The notes: a model not told the origin generated them from the letters alone. A stretch of DNA of 64,000 nt from Achromobacter sp. MFA1 R4 (GCF_900156745.1 NZ_LT707065.1:930001-994000), one strand, 5' to 3'. Counted from the first letter of the stretch, positions 38,105 through 47,609 are shown. Numbers and translations: made by a program.

Positions 38105-39286
38105 ATGCCGCAACCCGATTCGTTCAATCTGAAGCAGATCGCCGTGCCGGCGTTCGGCCCGTCGCTGCTCTATGGCATCAGCAATGGCGCCATCCTGCCC
38201 GTGATCGCGCTCACCGCGCGTGACCAAGGGGCGTCGGTGGCGGCTGCCGGGCTGATCGCCGCCCTCATCGGAATCGGCTCGCTGCTCTCCAACATTCCCT
38301 CCGCGCTGATCACCGAGCGCTTTGGCGAAAAGCACGCCATGGCCGGCGCGGCGCTGTTGAGCGTAGCTGGCCTGTTGCTCGTGATCGGCGTGCCCAATCT
38401 CTGGGTGCTGGCCCTGGCCATGCTGATGCAGGGGTGCGCGCAGTCGGTGTTCCAGCTGGCCCGCCAGAGCTACATGATCGAGGTCGTACCGATAGCGTAC
38501 CGGGCGCGCGCCCTGTCCACGCTTGGCGGCACGACGCGGATCGGGACCTTCATCGGCCCCTTCGCGGGCGCGGCGCTGATCCATTTCATCGGGCTCGACG
38601 GCGCTTATTGGATTGCCGTCTGCGCCATGCTCGGCGCGGGTTTCATCGCCATCAAGGCGCCCGACATCGAGCCTGTGCACGGCAAGTCCGTGGGCGCGCC
38701 GCGCGCCCGCATCGGCGAGGTCGCGCGCGACCACCGCAGCGTGTACGCCACGCTGGGCGTGGGCGTGATGCTGATCAGCGCGCTGCGCGCATCGCGCCAG
38801 GTGGTGATCCCGCTGTGGGCCGACCATCTGGGCCTGGACGCCACTACCACTTCGCTGGTCTACGGGCTGGTCGCCGCGGTCGACATGTCGGTGTTCTATC
38901 CGGCGGGCAAGGTGATGGACCAGCGCGGCCGCCTGTGGGTGGCGCTGCCGTGCACGCTGCTGATGGGATTGAGCCTGATGGCGATCCCGCTGACCGCAGG
39001 CGTCACGAGCTTCATCCTGGTTTCGGTACTGCTGGGTTTCGGCAACGGGATCGGATCGGGCATCGTCATGACGCTGGGCGCCGACGCCGCCCCGCCGGGC
39101 GCGCGCACGCAGTTCCTCGGCATCTGGCGCTTCATGTCCGATCTCGGAGCGAGCGGCGGGCCGGTGGCGTTGTCGGTGCTGACCGCGCTGCTGTCGCTGG
39201 GCGGCGCGTCGTTCGGCGTCGGCACCCTGGGCCTGGTGGCGGCCGGCGTGTTCTGGCGCTGGCTGCCGCGCCGCGCGCAGGCTTGA
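38105..39286 (+). CDS. MFS transporter
   Basis: The 393-residue protein has about twelve hydrophobic segments and the major facilitator loop signature between TM2 and TM3 (ITERFGEKHAMAG). ARQSYMIEVVP and GGTTRIGTFIGPFAG are typical of drug/metabolite proton antiporters of this class. ATG at 38105 is chosen; an in-frame TTG is 12 bases upstream. It is co-directional with the lyase operon but 189 bases from the SMP-30 gene, so a separate promoter is possible. Direction and substrate of transport cannot be read from the sequence. Confidence 0.88.
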   Translation: MPQPDSFNLKQIAVPAFGPSLLYGISNGAILPVIALTARDQGASVAAAGLIAALIGIGSLLSNIPSALITERFGEKHAMAGAALLSVAGLLLVIGVPNLWVLALAMLMQGCAQSVFQLARQSYMIEVVPIAYRARALSTLGGTTRIGTFIGPFAGAALIHFIGLDGAYWIAVCAMLGAGFIAIKAPDIEPVHGKSVGAPRARIGEVARDHRSVYATLGVGVMLISALRASRQVVIPLWADHLGLDATTTSLVYGLVAAVDMSVFYPAGKVMDQRGRLWVALPCTLLMGLSLMAIPLTAGVTSFILVSVLLGFGNGIGSGIVMTLGADAAPPGARTQFLGIWRFMSDLGASGGPVALSVLTALLSLGGASFGVGTLGLVAAGVFWRWLPRRAQA

Positions 39287-39311
39287 GCTTTCGGCGCGCA
39301 ACGGGGCCGCG

Positions 39312-40085
39312 TCAGCCCACGCCCAGCAGCCTTTCCGTCTCGCGCGCAAGCGCGACCAGACGAGGTCCGATGTCGGCGGCGCGCTCTCGATAAGGCCCGT
39401 CCTGCGTTGGCACGCCGCAATTGAACACGTACAACAGGGACTGATAGGGCCGCCCCAACGGCGCGGCAAACCCGTAGGCGTCCGGACGCCACTCCAGGTT
39501 GTTGCCGCAATAACCCTTGCGTTCCAGGTCGCGGCGCGCAGCCGCCAGATTGGGAAAGTGGGCCTCGTAATGCCGGGGGTCGGCCACCCGCAACTGGTTC
39601 AGCACGGCGGCCCGCTCATCGTCCGGCGCCCGCGCCAGCCATGCCTTGCCGGCGGCGCTGGACAGCAGCGGCAGCGAAGCGCCGATGTCGGGCCGCGTCT
39701 GCAGGGCCTCATTGGAGCGGGCGGTTTCCACGTACACCATCTGCAGGCGGTCGCGCACCACCAGCGACACGGCGCCGCGCGCATGGTCGGCAAGCTGCTT
39801 CATCAAGGGCCGCGCCAGTTGCCGGATCTGCATGCTGGCAAGCAAGGGATAGCTCAACGCCAGCACCGACGCCCCCAGCCGGTAACGCGCCGGCTCGCCT
39901 TCGCGCTGTAGAAAGCCCAATTCCACCAGCGTGTGCGTCAGGCGCGCCACGGCGCTGCGCGACAGGCCGGTCTGCTGCGCGAAATCCTTGTTGGCCAGCA
40001 CCGGCCGGTCGGCACGAAAGCACGCCAGGATATCAATGCCGTGCGCCAGCGTGCTGGTGAACTCGCGGTCCTGGTCACCCTTCAT
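39312..40085 (-). CDS. IclR-family regulator (PcaR/PobR-like), second of a tandem pair
   Basis: The 257-residue protein has an HTH at about 10-75 (LAHGIDILACFRADRPVLANKDFAQQ, TGLSRSAVARLTHTLVELGFL) and an effector domain with LPLLSSAAGKAWLA and VFNCGVPTQDG. It is closely similar in layout to the upstream neighbour (both have LGxxVLxLSYPLLASxxIRQLARPLMKxLAD). Its start overlaps the neighbour's stop by 11 bases, indicating coupling and a likely tandem duplication. It probably regulates the divergent acyl-CoA operon starting at 41064. Confidence 0.9.
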   Translation of the reverse strand: MKGDQDREFTSTLAHGIDILACFRADRPVLANKDFAQQTGLSRSAVARLTHTLVELGFLQREGEPARYRLGASVLALSYPLLASMQIRQLARPLMKQLADHARGAVSLVVRDRLQMVYVETARSNEALQTRPDIGASLPLLSSAAGKAWLARAPDDERAAVLNQLRVADPRHYEAHFPNLAAARRDLERKGYCGNNLEWRPDAYGFAAPLGRPYQSLLYVFNCGVPTQDGPYRERAADIGPRLVALARETERLLGVG

Positions 40086-40872
40086 GCTGGCGCTCCCCCA
40101 TTTTTTCCACGCGCGCCACCAGCGTCAGCAGGCGGGGCGCGATGCGGCCGCGCAGGTCGCCCGGCCGCAGCCGCGTCACAGGCACCCCGCAATTGAACAC
40201 CAGCGCCTGGCCATCGACCCGTGTCCGCATCGGCACCGCGACCGCATGCACGTCCGAATGCCAATCGCCCTGCCCCACGCAATATCCGTGCTCGGCGTAG
40301 TCGCGCCGCGCCTGCTCCAGATCCGGCGCATGGCGCCGCCAGATGGCCGGGTCCTGCCGCCGCAGCGCGGCCAGCACGGGCTCGGCCTCGTCTGCCGGCG
40401 CCTGCGCCAGCCACGCGCGCCCCATCGCCGAGGGCAGCAGCGGCAGCAAGGCCCCGATATCCGGGCGAAACGACACCGCGTCATGCCCACGGCAGGTTTC
40501 CACGTACACCATGTGCAGGCCGTGATGCATGCCCAGCGAAGCCGAGCCGCCCGCCGCGTCCGCCAGCCGCTTCATCAACGGGCGCGCCAATTGGCGGATT
40601 TTGATGCTGGCCAACAGCGGATAGCTCAGCGACAGCACCGCGGTTCCCAGCCGATAGCGTCGCAAACCTGCGTCATAGCGCAAGAGGCCCCGTTGCATCA
40701 GCGTGGTGGTCAGGCGCGAAATCGTCGCTTTGGACAGGCCCGTGCGGTCCGCCAGTTCGCGGTTGCTGAGCGCCGGTTCGCCATGCCGGAACGCCTGCAG
40801 CACCGACAGGCCATGCGCCAGCGTGGTGGCGAAGGCGGGGTCGGCATGGCGTTCGCCCGGGCGGGTGGTCAT
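40075..40872 (-). CDS. IclR-family regulator, first of a tandem pair
   Basis: The 265-residue protein has an HTH at about 15-80 (LAHGLSVLQAFRHGEPALSNRELADRTGLSKATISRL, in parts) and an IclR effector domain (LLPSAMGRAWLAQ, VFNCGVPVTRLRPGD). It is divergent from the acyl-CoA dehydrogenase operon, with 191 bases between. It shares many conserved blocks with the following IclR gene, so the two are paralogues. They may respond to different effectors or form heteromers; this cannot be decided from the sequence. Confidence 0.9.
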   Translation of the reverse strand: MTTRPGERHADPAFATTLAHGLSVLQAFRHGEPALSNRELADRTGLSKATISRLTTTLMQRGLLRYDAGLRRYRLGTAVLSLSYPLLASIKIRQLARPLMKRLADAAGGSASLGMHHGLHMVYVETCRGHDAVSFRPDIGALLPLLPSAMGRAWLAQAPADEAEPVLAALRRQDPAIWRRHAPDLEQARRDYAEHGYCVGQGDWHSDVHAVAVPMRTRVDGQALVFNCGVPVTRLRPGDLRGRIAPRLLTLVARVEKMGERQHEG

Positions 40873-41063
40873 GGTCGCGGTCCTGATTCCGGCCTGCGCG
40901 GAATGCGCCGCCGTTCCTGCGGATCATAGTGCAGCGGCGGCCGGACCAAATTCAGGGACGTTCAAGATATCGAAACAGTTGTCTCGCATCCGGCGGCGTT
41001 TTGCTAGCCTGGATTCAACACGGCGCGACACGCATCGGCGCCCACGATAAAACGGAGACAACC
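40873..41063. promoter_or_regulatory. Divergent promoter region, IclR pair / acyl-CoA operon
   Basis: It holds the promoters of both directions. Around 40971-40986 the imperfect inverted repeat CGAAACAG/TTGTCTCG (six of eight pairs) is a weak IclR-site candidate, next to an ATATCGAAAC stretch reminiscent of PcaR-type sites. Confidence 0.45.
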
Positions 41064-42230
41064 ATGATCAGGGACCCTGACGGCTTCCCCCAATTCCTCG
41101 AATCGCTGCGCCGCTACGTGCGCGAACAACTGGCGCCGCGCGAGGCGGAGGTCGCCCGCCTGGACGAAGTGCCGCAGGACCTGGTGGCCGGCATGGCCGC
41201 GCAGGGCCTGTTCGGATACTCCATCCCCGAGCAATACGGCGGCGCGGGCATGACCACCGAAGAACTGATCCTGGCCGCCATGGAACTGTCCCAATGCTCG
41301 GTGGCGTTCCGCGCCCGCGTCGGCACCAACACCGGCATCGGCTCCGAGGCACTGGTGGCCGACGGCACCGAAGCGCAGAAAGCCCGCTACCTGCCGCGGC
41401 TGGCATCCGGCGAACTCACCGGCTGCTTCGCCCTGACCGAGCCGCAAGCGGGCTCCGATGCCACGGCGCTGCGGACCACCGCCGTGCGCGACGGCGACCA
41501 CTACGTGCTGAACGGCGAAAAGTGCTTCATCACCAATGCGCCGCTGGCGGGCCTGTTCACCGTCATGGCCCGCACCGACCCGCAGGCGCCCGGCGCCAAG
41601 GGCATCACCGCCTTCATCGTGGAACGCGGCACGCCAGGCCTGTCCACCGGCCAGCCCTACGACAAGATGGGCCAGGCCGGCTCGCCCGTGTCCGCCGTGC
41701 ACTTCCAGGATTGCCGCGTGCCGGCCGCCAACATCATCGGCGGCCAGGAAGGCATGGGCTTCAAGACCGCGATGAAGGTGCTGAACAAGCAGCGCATCCA
41801 TCTGGCCGCGCTGTGCATCGGCCCGGCCATCCGCATGCTGGACGACACGCTGCGCTTCGTAGCCGAGCGCCAGCAATTCGGCAAGCCGCTGATGGATTTC
41901 CAGCTCATCCAGGCCATGCTGGCCGATTGCCAGACCGAGATCCAGGCCGCGCGCGCGCTGGTGCTGCAGACCGCCCGGGAACGCGACGCCGGCGTGGACG
42001 TGACGCTGAACGCCTCGATCTGCAAGTACTTCGCGTCGGAGATGTGCGGCCGCGTGGCCGACCGCTGCGTGCAGATGCATGGCGGCTATGGCTACATCGC
42101 CGATTACGGCATCGAGCGCTTCTACCGCGACGTGCGCCTGTTCCGGCTGTACGAAGGCACCAGCCAGATCCATCAACTGACCATCGCCCGCCACACGCTG
42201 ACCCAGGCGGGTTACACGCCCGGCCGCTAA
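41064..42230 (+). CDS. Acyl-CoA dehydrogenase
   Basis: The 388-residue flavoenzyme starts MIRDPDGFPQF with GGAGACAACC upstream. It has the family signatures CFALTEPQAGSDATALRT (FAD and substrate contacts), CFITNAPLAG, QRIHLAALCIGPA and the C-terminal catalytic Glu in RLYEGTSQIHQLTIAR. It oxidises an acyl-CoA to the 2-enoyl-CoA, passing electrons to ETF. It heads a five-gene operon with a Bug protein, a second dehydrogenase, an AcuI-like reductase and a synthetase. A longer upstream frame is rejected because it lacks a ribosome-binding site and family similarity. Confidence 0.94.
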   Translation: MIRDPDGFPQFLESLRRYVREQLAPREAEVARLDEVPQDLVAGMAAQGLFGYSIPEQYGGAGMTTEELILAAMELSQCSVAFRARVGTNTGIGSEALVADGTEAQKARYLPRLASGELTGCFALTEPQAGSDATALRTTAVRDGDHYVLNGEKCFITNAPLAGLFTVMARTDPQAPGAKGITAFIVERGTPGLSTGQPYDKMGQAGSPVSAVHFQDCRVPAANIIGGQEGMGFKTAMKVLNKQRIHLAALCIGPAIRMLDDTLRFVAERQQFGKPLMDFQLIQAMLADCQTEIQAARALVLQTARERDAGVDVTLNASICKYFASEMCGRVADRCVQMHGGYGYIADYGIERFYRDVRLFRLYEGTSQIHQLTIARHTLTQAGYTPGR

Positions 42231-42294
42231 GGCCTGCACAGGGACCGCGGCCGCAAGAAGCCGCCGGCCCGCCCTACCAAAGGAGACTTCCATC

Positions 42295-43278
42295 ATGCTG
42301 CACAAGCACCTGCCGAAATGGATCGGCGCCATCGCCGCGGCCCTTACCTGCGCGGCGCTGCCGCCCCAGGCCGCCGCGGCCTACCCCGACAAGCCCGTGA
42401 GGCTGATCGTGCCGTTCGCCCCGGGCGGCTCGACCGACATCCTGGGCCGCCTGCTGGCCGAGGCCCTGCATCCCATCCTGGGCCAGCCGGTCATCGTCGA
42501 GAACAAGCCCGGCGCGGGCGGCAACATCGGCGGCGACTACGTGGCGCGCGCCGCGCCCGACGGCTACACGCTGCTGCTGGCGGCGGCCGGCCCCACCGTC
42601 ATCAACCCCAGCCTGTACGCCAACATGCCGTTCGATCCGGCCAAGGACCTGGCGCCCATCACCTGCCTGGAACGCGAGCACAACCTGATGGTGGTGACCA
42701 AATCCATGCCGGTGAAGACGCTGGAGGAATTCCTGCAATACGCGCGCGCCAACCCCGGCAAGCTGTCGTTCGGCTCGCCGGGCAACGGATCGCCCGCCCA
42801 ATTGGCGGGTGAACTGCTCAAACAGCGGACCGGCATCCAGGCCGAGCACGTGCCCTACAAGGGCAGCGGCCCCGCCATCACCGACCTGGTGGCCGGCCAC
42901 ATCGATTTCATGATCGACAACATGCCGGCCCTGCTGCCGCAGGTCAAGGCGGGCGGCCTGCGCGCGCTGGCCGTGCCCAGCGACCAGCGCGCCACCGCCG
43001 CGCCCGACATCCCCACCTTCGACGAAGCCGGCCAGAAGGGCTTTGTGGTGATGGCCTGGAAAGGCCTGATGGCGCCCGCGGGCACCGACCCGGCGGTGAT
43101 CGAGCGCCTGCACGCCGCCGTGGTGAAGGCGCTGCAGGACCCGCAGCTGCGCGCCCGCTTCCAGGAACTGGGCGCCGAACCGCTGGCCAGCACGCCCGCC
43201 GAGTTCGCCAAGCAGATTGCGGACGAAACCGCCTGGTGGGGCAAGCTGGTGAAGTCCACCGGCACCCGCGTCCAATAG
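42295..43278 (+). CDS. Bug/TctC-family substrate-binding protein
   Basis: The 327-residue exported protein has a signal peptide ending QAAAAYP and Bug signatures PDKPVRLIVPFAPGGSTDILGR, VIVENKPGAGGNIGGDYV, HVPYKGSGPAITDLVAGHIDFM (in parts). AAAGGAGACTTCC precedes the ATG. It lies between two acyl-CoA dehydrogenase genes, so its ligand is presumably a carboxylate that is CoA-activated by the synthetase at the operon's end. Confidence 0.95.
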   Translation: MLHKHLPKWIGAIAAALTCAALPPQAAAAYPDKPVRLIVPFAPGGSTDILGRLLAEALHPILGQPVIVENKPGAGGNIGGDYVARAAPDGYTLLLAAAGPTVINPSLYANMPFDPAKDLAPITCLEREHNLMVVTKSMPVKTLEEFLQYARANPGKLSFGSPGNGSPAQLAGELLKQRTGIQAEHVPYKGSGPAITDLVAGHIDFMIDNMPALLPQVKAGGLRALAVPSDQRATAAPDIPTFDEAGQKGFVVMAWKGLMAPAGTDPAVIERLHAAVVKALQDPQLRARFQELGAEPLASTPAEFAKQIADETAWWGKLVKSTGTRVQ

Positions 43279-43298
43279 GCCCGCGCAGGGAGAGCGCC

Positions 43299-44444
43299 AT
43301 GCAACCCAACCTTCACACGCTGTGCGCGCGCGTGCGCCAGTTCGTCGACGACGTGGCGATACCGGCGGAATCCCCCGCCATCGCCCGCGACGTGGCCGCG
43401 CTGGACCGCTGCGTCGCCCGGCTGCGCGTCCAGGCGCGCGAGGCAGGCCTGTACGCGCCCCAGTTGCCCAAGGAATGGGGCGGACTGGGCCTGGGCTGGC
43501 GCGACCTGGCCCAGGTGCTGGAAGAGGCCGGCCGCGGCTTCCTGGGTCCGGCCGCGTTGAACTGCGCCGCGCCCGACCAGCCCAACATGCTGACGCTGCT
43601 GCGCCTGGGCAACGCCGCCCAGCAGGAACGCTTTCTTGCGCCGCTGGTGCGCGGCGAGCAGCGGGCCTGCTTCGCCATGACCGAACCCGCCCCCGGCGCC
43701 GGGTCCGACCCGTCCATGCTGCGCACCCGCGCGCAGCGGCGCGGCGCGCGCTGGGTGCTCAACGGCCACAAGCAGTTCATCAGCGGCGGCGTGGGCGCGG
43801 ATTTCGCGCTGGTGCTGGCGCGCACCGACGACGGCGCCACGCTGTTCCTGGTGCCGGCCGACACGCCGGGCTACCAGGTGGTGCGCGACATCGGCATGGT
43901 CACGGGCTACCAGATCGGCGGCCACGCCGAGATCCTGCTGCAGGACTGCGAAGTCGGCGACGAGGCCGTGCTGGGCGAGCCCGGCCGTGGCCTGGCCCAT
44001 GCGCAGTTGCGGCTGGAGCCGGCGCGGCTGTCCCATTGCATGCGCTACATCGGCCGCGCGCGGCGCGCGCTGGAAACCGCGCAGGCCTATGTGCTGGGCC
44101 GTGAATCGTTTGGCGCGCGCCTGGCGGACCTGCAGCAGATCCAGGCCATGGTCGCGGATTCCCACATCGACCTGCACGCCAGCCGCCTCATGACGCTGGA
44201 CTGCGCCGGCCGCATGGACGAGGGCCTGCCGGTGAAGCAGCACAGCGCCATGACCAAGGTCTTCGTGTCCGAAGCCGTGAACCGCGTGGCCGACCGCGCC
44301 GTGCAGATGATGGGCGCGTCGGGCCTGTCCGAGGACACGCCCGTGTCCATGATCTGGCAGGAGATGCGCCCTTTCCGCATCTACGACGGCGCCAACGAAC
44401 TGCACCGCGCCACCCTGGCGCGCCGGCTCCTGGCGCAAGCCTGA
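43299..44444 (+). CDS. Acyl-CoA dehydrogenase, ACAD10/11-like
   Basis: The 381-residue protein starts MQPNLHTL with GGGAGAG upstream. It has the dehydrogenase fold with CFAMTEPAPGAGSDPSML, INGH-like LNGHKQFISGG, and the C-terminal MRPFRIYDGANELHRATLARRLL. The position of the usual catalytic Glu (YEG) is Asp, and the glutamate of GANELHR occupies the place used by ACAD10/11-type enzymes (xDGPDEVH). Its substrate therefore probably differs from that of the first dehydrogenase. It is followed 18 bases later by the AcuI-like reductase gene. Confidence 0.9.
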   Translation: MQPNLHTLCARVRQFVDDVAIPAESPAIARDVAALDRCVARLRVQAREAGLYAPQLPKEWGGLGLGWRDLAQVLEEAGRGFLGPAALNCAAPDQPNMLTLLRLGNAAQQERFLAPLVRGEQRACFAMTEPAPGAGSDPSMLRTRAQRRGARWVLNGHKQFISGGVGADFALVLARTDDGATLFLVPADTPGYQVVRDIGMVTGYQIGGHAEILLQDCEVGDEAVLGEPGRGLAHAQLRLEPARLSHCMRYIGRARRALETAQAYVLGRESFGARLADLQQIQAMVADSHIDLHASRLMTLDCAGRMDEGLPVKQHSAMTKVFVSEAVNRVADRAVQMMGASGLSEDTPVSMIWQEMRPFRIYDGANELHRATLARRLLAQA

Positions 44445-44462
44445 GCCTCAGGAGAGACAACG

Positions 44463-45458
44463 ATGGAACACCCTGAATTCCAGGCCTACCGCCTGCACGC
44501 GGGCGCGCCGGGCGAACCGCCGCAAGGCCGCTACGACACCCTGACCGTGGACCAGCTTTCCGCGGGGGACACGCTCATCAAGGTGGCCTATGCGGGGCTG
44601 AACTACAAGGACGCGCTGGCCCAGGCCGGACGCGGCGGCATCATCCGCGAGTATCCCCGCATCGGCGGCATCGACCTGTCGGGCACCGTGGTGCATTCGG
44701 CCGACCCGGCGCTCGCGCCCGGCCAGGAGGTCGTGGTGCACGGCTTTGGCATCGGCGTGGAGTGCGACGGCGGCTACGCCGAATATGCGCGGGTGCGCCA
44801 TGACTGGGTGCTGCCCCTGCCCGCCGGCATCGGGCTGCGCGACGCCGCCGTGCTGGGCGCGGCCGGCTACACCGCCGCGCTGTCGCTGCACTGGATGGAA
44901 CACTGCGGACTGACGCCGGACCACGGCGAAGTGCTGGTCACCGGCGCCACCGGCGGCGTCGCCGGCGTCGCCATCGACATCCTGAGCCAGCGCGGCTACC
45001 GCGTCTGCGCCATGTCCGGCAAACCGGACGCGGCGGACTATCTGCGATCCTTGGGCGCGCAGGAGGTGATCGCCCCGCCCGATCCGTCGGCCCCGATCAA
45101 GCCGCTCATGAGCGCGCGCTGGGCCGGCGTGATCGACTCCGTGGGCGGCCCGCTGCTGGCCCACGCGCTCGCCAGCCTGAAGCCCGATGGCGTGGCCGCC
45201 GCCTTCGGCAACGCGGGCGGCGCGGACCTGCCCACTTCTGTCATTCCCTTCATCCTGCGCGGCGTCAAGCTGCTGGGCATCAACGCCAACAGCCCCATGC
45301 CGCTGCGGCGCCAGGTGTGGAACAAGCTTGCCGCCGAATACCGCCCCGCGCATCTGGACCTGATCGCGCGCGTCATCGCCCCCCGTGAACTGCCGCAGGC
45401 GCTGACCGCCCTGCTCGAACGCGGCAGCACCGGCCGCGGCGTCGTGCGCTACTCCTGA
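44463..45458 (+). CDS. AcuI/YhdH-type acryloyl-CoA reductase-like oxidoreductase
   Basis: The 331-residue MDR-family enzyme is of the YhdH/AcuI class: AYAGLNYKDALAQAGRGG near 43-60, GGIDLSGTV, the NADPH motif VTGATGGVAGVAIDIL near 158-173 and VIPFILRGVKLLGINA. AcuI reduces acryloyl-CoA to propionyl-CoA with NADPH; homologues are often annotated only as quinone reductases. GGAGAGACAACG precedes the ATG. In this operon it could remove a toxic enoyl-CoA made by the dehydrogenases (inference). Confidence 0.88.
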   Translation: MEHPEFQAYRLHAGAPGEPPQGRYDTLTVDQLSAGDTLIKVAYAGLNYKDALAQAGRGGIIREYPRIGGIDLSGTVVHSADPALAPGQEVVVHGFGIGVECDGGYAEYARVRHDWVLPLPAGIGLRDAAVLGAAGYTAALSLHWMEHCGLTPDHGEVLVTGATGGVAGVAIDILSQRGYRVCAMSGKPDAADYLRSLGAQEVIAPPDPSAPIKPLMSARWAGVIDSVGGPLLAHALASLKPDGVAAAFGNAGGADLPTSVIPFILRGVKLLGINANSPMPLRRQVWNKLAAEYRPAHLDLIARVIAPRELPQALTALLERGSTGRGVVRYS

Positions 45459-45470
45459 TTTCCGATACCC

Positions 45471-47609
45471 ATGACCCACGCTCCCGACTCCTCGCTCTCC
45501 CGCCTCTTCGATCCGCAAGGCATCGCCATCGTCGGCGCCTCGGCCACGCCGGGCAAGATCGGCGCCATGCCCATCAGCCTGCTGCTGCAGCACGGCTACG
45601 GCGGCCGCATCATCCCCGTGAATCCACGCGCGGACACCATCGCCGGCCTGCCGGCCGTGCCCGGCCTGGACACGCTCGACGCGGACGTGGACCTGGCCAT
45701 CCTGGCCGTGCCCGCCGCCCATGCCGCGCAGGCGCTCGAACGCGCCCGGCCCGGCCAGGTGGGCGCGGCCGTGGTGTTCACCTCCGGCTTTTCCGAGACG
45801 GGCGCGCAAGGGGCGGCCGAACAGGACCGGCTCTGCGCCATCGCGCGCGAACGCGGCATCCGGCTGCTGGGGCCGAATTGCCTGGGCTTCATGAACGTGC
45901 GGCGCAACGTCTACGCGACGTTCTCGCCCGCGCCCGCCAACGGCATCGTCGCCGCCGGGGGCATCGGCATGGTGTCGCAGAGCGGCGCGTTCGGCGCCTA
46001 CGCGTACAGCATGGCGCGCGAGCGCGGCCTGGGCCTGTCGCACTGGATCAGCACCGGCAACGAGGCCGACATCGACGTGGCCGACTGCATCGAATGGCTG
46101 ACCCGCGACGCCGACACCCGCGTCATCATGGCCTACATGGAAGGCTGCCGCGACGGCGCCAAGCTGCGCCGCGCCCTGGCCGCGGCCCGCGCCGCCGGCA
46201 AGCCCGTCGTCATCACCAAGATTGGCCGCACCCAGGCCGGCGCGCAGGCCGCCGCCTCGCACACGGCAGCCCTGGCCGGCGACGACGCCGTGTACGACGC
46301 GCTGTTCCGCCAGTACGGCGCCCTGCGCGCGCGCACCATCGAGGAGTTCTTCAACCTGGGCTATGCGCTGGACACCTGGAAACGCCCGCCGCAAGGCCGC
46401 CGGCTGGGGATCTTCACCATCTCCGGCGGCGTGGGCGCGCTGATGGCCGACGAAGCCGCCGACACCGGGCTGGCGCTGCCCGAACCCGCCGCCGACGCGC
46501 AGGCCCGGCTGCTGCAGCGCGTGCCCTTCGCCAGCGGCCGCAATCCCGTCGACGTCACCGGCCAGGCCGTGTCCGAACCGGGATTGCTGCTGGCCACCGC
46601 CGACGACATGCTGGCGGACGGCCGCTACGACGCCCTGGCCATGTTTCTGGCGGCCGCCGGCTCGTCGGAAGCCCTGTGGCCCACCTTCGAAGCCTTCGCC
46701 CGGCAGATGCAGGCGCGCCATCCGGACGTGCCGCTGGCCATCAGCGCGCTGTTTCCGCCCGCGCGGCGGCGCGAACTGGAACAGCTTGGCTGCCTGGTGT
46801 TCCCCGACCCCAGCGCCGCCGTTCGCACGATCGGCGCGGTGGCCGGCCTGGCCGCCCAGGCCGGCCGCGACGGGATCGACGAAGCGCCCGCGTCCGCACC
46901 CACACCCGCCTCCGCGCCCGCCGACGCACCGCCCCTGCAGGACGCCTATAACGAAGTCCAGGCCATGGCGCTTCTGCGACAGGCCGGCTTGCCCGCCTCC
47001 CCCTGCACCCTGGCAAGCGACTCCGACGCGGCCGTGCGCGCCGTCGCCGGCAACGACATGCCCGTGGTGCTCAAGGTGGTATCGCCCGACATCACGCACA
47101 AGAGCGACGTGGGCGGCGTCAAGCTCAACCTCCGCGGCGAGGACGCCGTGCGGCGCGCCTACGCCGACATCATGGCAAACGTGCGCCAGCACCGGCCCGA
47201 CGCCCGCATCGACGGCGTGCTGGTCGCCCCCATGGCGCCCAAAGGCGTGGAATGCATCGCGGGCGTGCATGGCGACCCGGTATTCGGACCGGTCGTGATG
47301 TTCGGGCTGGGCGGCGTCTTCGTCGAAGTCCTCAAGGACGTGAGCTTCCGCCTGGCCCCCTTCGGCCGCGACGACGCGCTGGCGATGATCCGCGAGATCA
47401 AGGGCTACGCGCTGCTGCAAGGCGCGCGCGGCGCGCCGGCATGCGACATCGACGCGCTGGCCGACGCGCTGGCCGCCCTGTCACGGTTCGCCCATGCACA
47501 CAGGGCGGACTTCCGCTCGGTGGAGATCAACCCCTTGCTGGCGCTGCCCGAGGGCCAGGGCGTGGTGGCCCTGGATGCGGTGGTGATCCGGGAAGACAGG
47601 CCGGCGTGA
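45471..47609 (+). CDS. Fused NDP-forming acyl-CoA synthetase
   Basis: The 712-residue protein joins both subunits of the NDP-forming acyl-CoA synthetase family. The CoA-binding domain covers about 10-135 (FDPQGIAIVGASATPGKIG), then succinyl-CoA-ligase-like domains to about 460 with the phosphohistidine loop SHTAALAG (His264), an Ala/Pro hinge near 468-485, and an ATP-grasp domain from about 490 (VLKVVSPDITHKSDVGGVKLNL with the second His, in parts; GLGGVFVEVLKDV; RSVEINPLLA). It converts a carboxylic acid, ATP and CoA to acyl-CoA and ADP, or the reverse. It is the last gene of the operon and probably the activating enzyme. Confidence 0.93.
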   Translation: MTHAPDSSLSRLFDPQGIAIVGASATPGKIGAMPISLLLQHGYGGRIIPVNPRADTIAGLPAVPGLDTLDADVDLAILAVPAAHAAQALERARPGQVGAAVVFTSGFSETGAQGAAEQDRLCAIARERGIRLLGPNCLGFMNVRRNVYATFSPAPANGIVAAGGIGMVSQSGAFGAYAYSMARERGLGLSHWISTGNEADIDVADCIEWLTRDADTRVIMAYMEGCRDGAKLRRALAAARAAGKPVVITKIGRTQAGAQAAASHTAALAGDDAVYDALFRQYGALRARTIEEFFNLGYALDTWKRPPQGRRLGIFTISGGVGALMADEAADTGLALPEPAADAQARLLQRVPFASGRNPVDVTGQAVSEPGLLLATADDMLADGRYDALAMFLAAAGSSEALWPTFEAFARQMQARHPDVPLAISALFPPARRRELEQLGCLVFPDPSAAVRTIGAVAGLAAQAGRDGIDEAPASAPTPASAPADAPPLQDAYNEVQAMALLRQAGLPASPCTLASDSDAAVRAVAGNDMPVVLKVVSPDITHKSDVGGVKLNLRGEDAVRRAYADIMANVRQHRPDARIDGVLVAPMAPKGVECIAGVHGDPVFGPVVMFGLGGVFVEVLKDVSFRLAPFGRDDALAMIREIKGYALLQGARGAPACDIDALADALAALSRFAHAHRADFRSVEINPLLALPEGQGVVALDAVVIREDRPA

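Noticed and set aside
44448..47420. 990-codon minus-strand open frame opposite the reductase and synthetase genes
   Set aside because: It is a compositional shadow spanning two real genes on the other strand; it has no recognisable domain.
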